Assembly: GCA_003568945.1 (NCBI GenBank)
Contig: BDIP01000018.1
Coordinates: 1-30,818 of the forward strand
From: Kipferlia bialata
Lineage: Eukaryota; Fornicata
Direction of reading: 5' to 3'
DNA: 30,818 nt
Below, in pieces: positions 19,245 through 28,287 of this stretch (position 1 is the first letter of the stretch; each line of letters starts with the position of its first letter). Under the pieces are notes generated by a model that was not told the origin of the DNA, did not search any database, and was given only the letters and a program-made list of their open reading frames with translations. The position numbers and the translations under genes are program-made.

Positions 19245-20080
19245 GTGTCATACCTTAAGGTGTATTTTTTGCTGAAGAAAGCAATGTTAGCAAGAGAAAT
19301 AGATTGAGAAACAAGAGGTTCTCATCATTTCTCTCTTCCTCCTGATATGGAGCGAGTCACTAACAATCTCAGACATCTAGTGGTTAGACTTGACACTGTC
19401 TATCAATTATATAGTTCTAGAACTTCTAGGAATCTGGACCTCAGCGGAAGCCACAATACCACCATGGCCCCTGGCACTATACTTTATCGTAGTGGAGAAG
19501 TTCTCCGAGAACTCTAGTCTGACCTGAATATTGACTCTCCAACGGAGAGTCTCCATCCTATAATATTCATCTTGAGTATTCAAGAGCGGTACACAGTCTG
19601 ATTTGAATATGAAGCGGCGACTACAGACCTATATTCTAATATAGACTCTATATCCAAGAGGTTTACAGCGTTTGGAAGATCACTATTCACAATGTCATAC
19701 TCTGTGCGTCGTATGGATGCTGGGTCTCAGCTTCAGATTTCTGGAAATGAAAGGAATTTTGAACGGATACAACTCACTCTCGAGTAGAGTATCGACATGA
19801 GCATTGCGTCCTGGTACTGCTAGAAGTAGGAGGCTTTACATACCATGGTATTGCGGTACATTGTCTTTGATTACAACACTTGTCTTTGGTGTGTGAATAG
19901 GGCGACGGAATACCATTTGAAAGTGGCAGCAGAGTCGATAGGGATATGGAACGTGAGTCACTAATACGTGACTGAGGAGTCTCAAACAAAAGGTTCCATT
20001 TGCAATATCAAACTATTGGAGGAGAATCCCACTCATGCTTCAATTACGTACATACATTGTATATTGACATTCCAACGATA
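19245..20080. other. Convergent intergenic region, about 0.8 kb
   Basis: Lies between the stops of the giant membrane protein (plus) and the IQCH-like gene (minus). AT-rich, with no supported gene. It contains a hairpin at 19526-19568 and a repeated agtctgaYYtgaatat (19516 and 19595). No mobile element ends are seen. Confidence 0.45.
19526..19568. other. Inverted repeat (hairpin) in a convergent spacer
   Basis: gactctcc-aac-ggagagtc (19533-19551) is a perfect 8-bp stem with a 3-base loop. Outer arms gaatatt (19526-19532) and aatattc (19562-19568) could extend the stem past a bulge. It lies about 290 bp after the giant gene's stop. It may be an RNA 3'-end structure or chance. Confidence 0.35.
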
Positions 20081-23000
20081 TCACTTCTGGTACAGTGGCA
20101 GCAGTGCACCCTGCACAATGTCTGCCATACCCACGTCATTGACGGCAGCTATCTCCTCCACCTCGTCTGCATCGCACTCCATGCCTGTCTCCTGGTAGGT
20201 GGGTGTGGCCTTGAGTGCTGCACCCCTCCTGGCCTTGTCCAGCACAAACATGACCCCAGACAGGGTATCGGTCACCTTCTTAGCGACTGAGGCCACGTTG
20301 GGACCCACAAACACCAGTCCACAGCTGGGCACACTATCCTCTGTATGCCCTGTGACAAGCTCAACATCAAACACTGCACCCTGGGTATTGTCCTCATTGT
20401 ACAGAGACCTCTTGCCAAAGCCCCTCAGCACCTTGGTGACTGTGAGTAAGGGCAGAGACTCATGCCGCAGCATGGGTATCGAGAGGAAGGTACGTGCTGG
20501 TATGCCGTCCCCTATCCTGAAGGGGAGGGCATCGGACCAGGGGGTGTTGCAGCCAGTGAAGTCGGGGGGGATTGGGAGAGACTCCTTGTCCACAGCTGTG
20601 GAGCGGGAGATGAGGAGGCCGGATGTGTTGTCGTACTCGGTGTGTGACAGGCCGGACATGGAGAGAAAGTGGCTCACCCTAGGGGTGATACCCGGTGTGA
20701 TACCACTCACATACAGCCACACACCGGCTGGTGCATCATCTCCCACTTCCTCCTCCTCCTCCTCCTCTCCCTCTGCACCCTCTGTACTAGAGCTGGGTCT
20801 AGTGGACACCAGGTGGACAGTGAACACACCACTTCTCCCCTCCTTGGCCAGTGCAGCACCTACCCCCCTAGCAGCCACTGTGGCGGCATAGGGGGGTATC
20901 AGCAGCATGGGACTGACTGTACCCACTGACACGTAGGGCATTCCAACATGGGGGGACCGGTTCCAGGCACTGACCTCGTCATGTGTTGCAAACACAGTGA
21001 CATAGGGGGGGACAGTGAGGGATGTGCCGGGCCTGGCGTCACCGGCACAGGGGGACACGAATATGGACACAGACCCACTGGCCTGTACACTCCTCCCAGG
21101 GGGCAGGGAGGTGAGGCGCAGGAGGTCGTGGGGCGGGTCCTCCTCCTCGCCTGTCCCGTAGACTGCACTGAAGGTCTCCTCAGACCTAGGCACCAGCGGC
21201 ATGAGAGAGACCCCGTCTGCCTCTCCATATGACCCCCCCTCCCTCATGACAAAGGGGGACGGGTGTCTGGGCCTGGCCTCTCCCTTAGGGCCAACGCCAT
21301 AGAGAGGCACGTCCACACAGCTGAACAAGGGTCCAGACATGGTGGGTGGGGTCACAAACACGTCCTCTGTCTGCTCCCTAAACACCCTGCATGCCCTGAG
21401 AACAGCGTCCTTGCCGAGGTTGGACAGGTGGTATGTGTTGGGACTGACAAGGGAGGGTCTGGGGCCGGTGGATACTGCGGCCGGGACCGAGTCCGACTTG
21501 CCTAGGCCGAACCCACTCATATAGTCGTCACTCTCCTCCCTCTCACTGATGTCACTGTCAGAGCCTGACGCCGCAAAGGCAGCCTCTGCAGCCTCTCTCT
21601 CTGCCTCTGCCCTCTCCTTGTCCAGCTGGCTCCCTGCCCGTATCAGCTCTCCCTCCCTAAAGACTCCTAGGAAGTCTGGGTACGACTCAGCCTGCAGCAC
21701 TGTGCATGCCTCACCCACGAGGTGCCCAAGGTCAGGGCCCACAATGCACAGCTGGCTGGTGAAGTCAGTGTTCTGCATCACCCTGGAGCTGCCGCTGAGC
21801 AGCATGTGTCTGCGGACAGTGTCTGCGAGGCCTGAGTACCCTAAGACAGGGACACCCAGGGTGTGGACCAGTCTTTGGCAGGAGGTGTCAGGGTAGCACT
21901 CACCCTGGGGTGGTAGGAGGAAGGGTGTGTGCTGCGGGTGCTTAGCCAGGACGTCCTTGATGGCCTGCACACACACCCTGTCAGCCATAAGGGCCACGGG
22001 AAGGGGCACCCTCCCCCCTCTACACACCTTGGCCAGACTGCTGATAACACTCTGGCCCATATCAAGCACACTGACCCTGTCCTTCACATCCCCAAAGGGC
22101 TCTAGCACTCTAGCTATCAGCCCAGGGGGTATGGGGTCTCTGGTCACCACCAGCAGCTGTGAGTGCAGGTCAAACAGCCAGCACAGACTCTGCAGCAGAG
22201 TGGCGGCACGGGCCTGCTCAGAGGCACTGTCCAGCAGCACTATCACCAGCGTGTGGTAGCTGCCTTGGTCGAGTGTGCCGCAGTTGAAGGGCGGGCACAG
22301 GCCAACGTCGCTGAAGGTGTGCCGCATCTGTGACTGCAGCACATTCACACCCGCATTGCGTATCAGGAGCGCACTCTCCCGCTGCCTCTGCGCTATCCGG
22401 CGCTTCCCAGCTGCCCTAACTAACCTACGCACAAGGTCGGCCGATGCATTCTCTCTGCGTCTCAGCTGCGCCTTCCTGAGGGCTAGTAGCTGTCGGTACC
22501 TGCTCTGCAACAGCACAGCTGCACCCCAGGTGGTGTACCGGACAGGCCCCTTCCTGACCCACACAGCAGGGGCGGCACCCTTGCCAGGCTCGTCCCCGTC
22601 CTCATACACGTATGGGGTGATGTCCCTGGTCTGTATGAGGGTGGACGCACATACGGCCAGGTGGTCGAGATTGAGGGTGCCTATGAGAGCACCCTTGAGA
22701 GAGAGACTGTGCACGAGGAGAGAGAGGGCGGGGAGGACGGCAGTGGCTGTGTGCGGCATGTGCTTGGAGACAGCCTGCATGGCCTGGGTCAGCACCTCCT
22801 GCTCGTCGCATAGGGGTATGGAGGGGTCCTTGGCGGCGCTGAGATTGATGTCCACCTCCCTCACCCCGTAGAGCATCTCGAGGAAGGAGGCCGATCTGAC
22901 AGGGATGGGTATCTCTAGCAGGGGGACAGTACCGGCAGAGGAGGCAGCGTCATCACCACCAGTCTCATCGTCAGCGGCATCTGAGGTCTCCGTCTCCCTC

Positions 23001-25528
23001 TCATCTCCCTCCCCTTGACCTGACCCCTCCCCAGGTACATCCTCACCCATGTCCTCCCCCTCCATCCCACTGGGGGCCCTGCTACCCGTGTCTGCCAGAG
23101 AGTGAGAGACGGCAGGGTGCACCCACGTGCTGATCATGTGGGGCTTGACCTGGGAATAAGGGTGTAGAGAGAGAGAAAGAAGGGGGAGACAGCAAGAACG
23201 GTGCATTACTTTACTCTCATGTAATCCCACGGTCTCTTCCTACCTGCTGCAGTGGTCTCAGTCTACGCTCCAGCATAGAGGAGCCAAGGGGACCTGGCAT
23301 TAGGATATATATAGGGAAATATGAGCCTTTGCACACTCTCAGTATACATTACCACTAACTATACCCACCTCTCACCGTCCTCGTGCTGGGGTGGGCATCG
23401 TATGTCCCCACGTACTGGGGGTCCAGCTTCAGGTGCTGCAGTGCAGGGGGCAGCGAGGCAGGGTAGTACCCAGCCGCACTGGACTGGTCCCTACCCCCGT
23501 GCACTATGGCAGGTGCCTGGGTCCTGGGGACATACGTCTCCCGCTGCCTCTCCTCGTGGGTGGGTAGAGAGGCAATGGTGTCCTGCAGCCGCACTGCCTC
23601 CGCACCCTCTCCCTCTCCCTCCACCCTCGAGTGTCTCCCCTCCTCCACATCCTCCCTACCAGTAGGGGGCCCAGCACTGACGTGCTGTCTGAGGCCTGGG
23701 GGTAAGGTGGTGCCCCCTGCCCCTGCCCCACCCTCTGGGTCGTTGTGCACAGACTGTGCAGACATGCCCCTTCTCCTGCCTACACCCTTGTGCATCGTGG
23801 CTATGGACTCGACAGACAGCACGGGCTGGAAGTCACCTGCGGCATAAGCAGGGGGGAGGGGAGGTATGGTAATACCATAGAAGGGATAGAGAGAGAGAGA
23901 GCAGGGCGTACCTGGGTGCTGGAAGAAGGCAGGTCCCACATCTGCAGCTGGGTCAATGAGACCGGCCTGGGGGTGAGGGCATGTCACAGATGATTGAGAC
24001 AATTGGAGAGATACCCACCTTGAGCAGTGTGTCTATGCCGTGCTTGTCGATGTCGTCCACCTCCACCTCTGCAGTGGGGGGTGCATAGGGGCCTGTGATC
24101 TTGGGCAGACGCGTCAGGGGGGGCCGCACCACGTCTCTCCTCCTGCCCTCCTTGCCAACACCTGCATTCCTCCTGCCTACCCTGGTGCTCATCCTGAGGG
24201 TGAGGGGAGGAAGCGTATCATAACCACTACTGCTACTCTTGGGTACTCTTTATGTATTACTCTAAACATGTATGTATAGAGACTGCTCTCACCTAGCAGC
24301 CGTGACGTCTAGCTGGGCCCTCTTCTGAATAGCAACCTCTCTCCTGGCCGTATCCTCTCTAGACATCACCGGCCTGCCCCCTAGGGTCTTCCCTGCCCTA
24401 TTCACCCTGGCCCTCTCCCGCCTGTCTCTGTTTCTCTCTGCCTCACTCTTCCGCACAGGCCTGGCCCTGGGAGCTGCAACCGTCCCCCTCTCATTGAACC
24501 TATAGGTCCCCCTACCTGCGTCCTCCCTAGTATGAGTATATATATATACACACTATAGATACTGATACCGATACCTAGTGCCCATGGCCCTCTGGTAGTA
24601 CTGCTTGTCTAAGGGTCTCACATCCATCCTCACGTCTTCAGATACTAGGGGGCGGAGCTCAGGGCGGCGCAGCATGCCTAAGGGTGAGGGAGTCACTGTA
24701 AGAACTGTCAAAAGGGTTTTAGGCATACTCAGATGTGTCCCACCTGGCATTGCCAGTCTGACTGCACTGGAGGACAGGTCCACTTGGGTGTCATGGGCAG
24801 CCTGGCGGGAGAGATAGATAATAGGCATATAAAAATGTATATATGAATATGCCGAGATTTGTGGGAAGGGAGAATGGGGGGGGGGGGGGGACGTTTTGAA
24901 AAAAAAAAAAGAAAAAGAGGGGGGGGGGGGGGGGGGGGGGAGCACTTCCTTCTGGTTTGGGTATATATATATATATACATATATATACACACACACACAC
25001 ATATATATATGTGTGTGTATGTATGTGTGTGTGTGTGTGTGCGTGTGTGTACATGTATATGTATACCTATGTATACATATGTGGTATGGGTATCAGAGAC
25101 AGTGTGAGAAGCTGAGGAAAAGAAGGAAAGAACAGTATGTAACAGAATCAATGATTTGGGAAAGAGAATTGAATACGCCCCAAGGAAAGAGAATGCCATA
25201 CTCACAAATACCTCTCAACTATCGCTTTCTCCATCCTATACACATCTGGGTCTCCCCCCTCACTGGGATGGCGCCTGTCTGGGTATTTAGCCCGGAAGCT
25301 GTGTAGGTGAGCGACTTTATGATGACACATCTATGTAACTTTCCAATCATTATATGCTCTGTATTTAGAATTCACCATATGATGACATATATATGTGAAT
25401 AGATACATACATACAGAGACTCTAAACGTGGATTGCCAAACAGGAACGCACCTCTCTAGAAACTCTGTGACCAAGCGATACTCCTCACGCAGCCTCAGAG
25501 CACGGCCGTAAAGAAGGAATGGCTCCAT
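20081..25528 (-). CDS. IQ-motif protein resembling IQCH, with ATP-grasp-like C-terminal region
   Basis: Ten exons: 25528-25452, 25274-25212, 24801-24744, 24677-24575, 24526-24293, 24193-24019, 23966-23912, 23836-23369, 23293-23244 and 23149-20081 (TGA), about 1450 residues. All joins agree in phase except exon 2 to exon 3, where the intron holds G15 and G22 runs. ATG 25528 opens MEPFLLYGRALRLREEYRLV. The N-terminal half includes KITGPYAPPTAEVEVDDIDK and acidic, disordered stretches. The last exon has one IQ motif (AAVLLQSRYRQLLALRKAQL, calmodulin-type), then a region resembling the C-terminal ATP-grasp-like part of IQCH (VPPYVTVFATHDEVSAWNRS, GRSGVFTVHLVST, VWLYVSGITPGITPRVSHFL). IQCH proteins occur in ciliated eukaryotes and are tied to flagellar or sperm function. 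The IQCH call is a motif-level judgement; a different IQ/ATP-grasp family is possible. Confidence 0.65.
24876..25080 (-). repeat. Homopolymer and TA/CA microsatellite block in an IQCH-like intron
   Basis: G15 (24876-24890), A12 (24899-24910) and G22 (24919-24940) are followed by (TA)n and (TG/CA)n stretches to about 25060. On the coding strand this is a C/T-rich then AC/TA-rich tract in the second half of intron 2. The flanking exons fail to join in phase. Confidence 0.85.
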
Positions 25529-25710
25529 CTCTTTCACTATCTCTCCATGCTACTGGAAAAGATGTGTATCATCTACTTATTGAACAGGTCTTTTGTGCCT
25601 TAAAGTGGGATAAAGGTATGGACCCTTTTTCACTCATTGTTTGGTACTCGATCATCTTGACCGTGACCAATTCCCTCTCTTCTTCTCTTTAAGCGCCAAG
25701 TATAGCACAT

Positions 25711-27750
25711 ATGCCCGCTGTGTCTGACACCCATGAGTGCGGCCCCATCAGACAGCACCCAGACGCATACTGCAACGGACACTTCAGTACATGCAAGAGG
25801 TACACATATACTGTATATGTGACATATACATATACGCAATGGTATGCTTCACACTTACTGATTTCTATTTCTTCGCTCTTGCAGTTGGTGAGCTCAACCT
25901 GCATATATGTGTATTGTATACTAACATCAGGTGCGGTCTGAAGAAGCAGTATGGAAAGGTGTTTGGCAGCAACAAGTACCCAGGGTTTGAGAGAGTTAAC
26001 CCTGTGTGTCCCATGGCCAGCAAGGAGGAGGAGGTATATTATAAATGCACTTATATATATATATATATACTATATATATTTATATATACACAGTGTGCCT
26101 AACGCTGTGTATCCCATGGCCATTGCCAAGGGGGACGAGGTATACACTAATAGTAACCTATACATGCACTATACATACCCTATATATGCATATACAACTA
26201 TATACTATATACACTATTATATTTAGTATCATAAGTGACTGTATACTATAACTAAACTATACTATATACACTATATACTATAACACTATATACTATATAT
26301 ACAGCCCAAGTGCAGGGCATATACAACTACATGCATACATGCATAAGTATAAACATACATGTATACACACACACATATATATTTATTGTATATGTCTGTA
26401 TTTGTATACACCCATGTATACTGACCCCAGTCACAGGGTAGTTGGGTGGAGACCGCCCCCTTGAGCAGACCTCGGTATTCTGGGGTGGATGACGATTCCG
26501 ATGAGTGGCGTGAGTATCGTGCCATGACCCTGCAGCAGAGTGGGAGGGAGAGAGAGAAGGAGGAGTCAGACCAAGACGACTCACTAGAGGAGGAGGGAGA
26601 GGGGGATACTACCCACCAGTGGAGCCCTCAGTACCAGACCCCCAACGGCCTCTTCACTCGTTGCAAGAGATGCGGCATCACCAGAGGTATGTCTATTTCT
26701 CTCCTTCTCTCTCTCTCTCTCTCTCTGACTCAATTTCTAGTACACTCTATATATAGGCTCCGACAAGGCCTATGTTAGCCTATCTTTATCTATGTACATG
26801 TGGTGACAGTAGTCTCTCTCTCTGTCTCTCTCTCTCTTTCTTTCTCTCTCTCTGATTGTATTTAACCTTATCCTCAAGGCTATGGCCATGCCTATGGCAA
26901 TGTCTCTCCCCCCCTCTCTCTCTCTACATAGATATATATATGTATATCTATATACTTCTATACTAATCTCTATACCCTTACCCTCCAGGCTATGGCCATG
27001 CCTATGGCAGTCTCAAGTATCCTGAGTATGAGCGAGTCAACCCAGTCTGCAGAAAGACACCGGTATGTCCCGATGTGTCCACCGACATTAGTATAGAGTA
27101 TATACATATGCTATAAACATACTTGTATGTACATATACCAACATTCGACACCCAGTCTGCAGGAAGACACCGGTATGTACTGATATATCCACATGGGTGT
27201 ATATATATAGTATATACATATGCACATAATTACTCACGAGCATTCCTCTCTCTCTCTATACATATATATAAATATCTATGACTATATGTGTATATATGTG
27301 TATATATCAGTGTTCTCATGCCAGGATTACACCTGTGCACCTGTGCCCCGCTTCAACCCACTCTCAGTGAGTGTGTCTGCTACCCTTCCCCTGTCAGAGA
27401 CACTACCAACCACAGTGCCTAGTGCTGCACCCCCTGTTGTGGCAGATACACTACCCATCCCTGCTCCACCTCTAGCAGCACCCACTGCTAGTAGCACACA
27501 CCCCAATGCTGGCACCTCTGCAGGTGTTGAGAGAGAGGCAGAGGGTGATGCAGAGACAGTCACTGAGAATGACACTGTCAATGTGACAGAGGGAGAGAGA
27601 GAGTCTGACAAGGCAGGACTGGATATGGGAGAGGAGTTTGCCCTTGGGTCAGTGTATCTATCCCCCACCCAGGGTCTCATCGTACCCCATGCCTCCCTGG
27701 CATCCATAGGCAGACTGGTGCAGAGACTCATGGAGACACAGCAGGACTAG
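25711..27750 (+). CDS. Protein with two CKRCG...ERVNPVC domains (putative zinc-binding), unknown function
   Basis: Five exons join in phase: 25711-25799, 25931-26033, 26431-26686, 26989-27062 and 27325-27750 (TAG), about 315 residues. ATG 25711 begins MPAVSDTHECGPIRQHPDAY. Two similar blocks are visible: NGHFSTCKRCGLKKQYGKVF then GSNKYPGFERVNPVC, and NGLFTRCKRCGITRGYGHAY then GSLKYPEYERVNPVC. Each has C-x2-C and a later Cys about 30 residues on, the first with extra Cys/His nearby (HEC, YC), consistent with a small metal-binding fold. Each block is split by an intron just around the CKRCG motif (phase 2 and phase 1). Between them is an acidic Ser/Glu linker. The C-terminus is Pro/Ala/Thr-rich, then acidic, ending in a hydrophobic segment (IVPHASLASIGRLVQRLMET). 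I do not recognise the family. Confidence 0.75.
26000..26139 (+). repeat. Duplicated exon 3' end plus donor
   Basis: AACCCTGTGTGTCCCATGGC...GAGGAG|gtatat ends at 26033 (functional). A diverged copy, aacgctgtgtatcccatggc...gacgag|gtatac, ends at 26139, 106 bp later in the intron. The copy stays open and reads NAVYPMAIAKGDE. Confidence 0.88.
26704..26860 (+). repeat. (CT)n microsatellites in an intron
   Basis: Two CT-rich tracts (about 26704-26728 and 26814-26855) are pyrimidine on the coding strand. They resemble the (CT)n tract in the hydrogenase intron at 8531-8560. Confidence 0.7.
26879..27010 (+). repeat. Duplicated exon start with acceptor
   Basis: ccttatcctcaag|GCTATGGCCATGCCTATGGC (from 26879) precedes the functional cccttaccctccag|GCTATGGCCATGCCTATGGC (from 26989) by 110 bp. 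The first 20 bases of the exon are identical. Confidence 0.92.
27041..27172 (+). repeat. Duplicated exon 3' end plus donor
   Basis: acccagtctgcagaaagaca...ccg|gtatgt ends at 27062 and recurs with one change ending at 27172, 110 bp later. Only the first is joined to the upstream exon. Confidence 0.92.
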
Positions 27751-28287
27751 GGGTGACTCAGCATGACTAGCCGGGACTAAATAATTCTAGCTGACTAATG
27801 GGAAGATAGAACAGAAGGGACTGACGGTAACGTAGACCAAGTGTGATTGCTAACATATTGGGGTGACCCGGTAATGAGAGGAGTCCAGTCATACTCTGTC
27901 ATACCTATGGTTGCAGAGTGCAGATGTGAGGTGGATGAAGTTGTAGAGTACAACATGTATCAGTAGTGTAAGAATAGAAAGAGAATACCGAGTTTACTTG
28001 CTCATATTTCACTTTAGTCATAAGATAATGAGCTACGGCTTGGTGATAAGTATATCAATACAGCATAACATCTAGAGTATTAGCATAGGTAACACTGACT
28101 GGTCCTAACCATCTACCACGACACACACATCTACTCTTACAGTTTCGTACTCATTGATACACACTCTCCGTGGAACTTGGGATCACACACCCTTTCTCTC
28201 TCTTACACTCTCTCTCCAAAGGGGGTACTTCTCAGAACCGGAACACAAGAACACAAATAACACACACTGGAACCCGACACACTCTCT
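27751..28287. other. Convergent intergenic spacer
   Basis: About 540 bp between the stop of the CKRCG-domain gene and the stop of the channel-like gene on the other strand. No gene, repeat or structure is seen beyond AT-rich sequence. Confidence 0.45.

Noticed and set aside
19245-20080. Possible mobile element in the 0.8-kb convergent spacer
   Set aside because: No terminal repeats, target-site duplication or coding remnant could be seen; only a small hairpin and a 16-base imperfect repeat.
22275-22871. Plus-strand 198-codon frame inside the IQCH-like gene
   Set aside because: Antisense shadow of the long last exon; no independent support.
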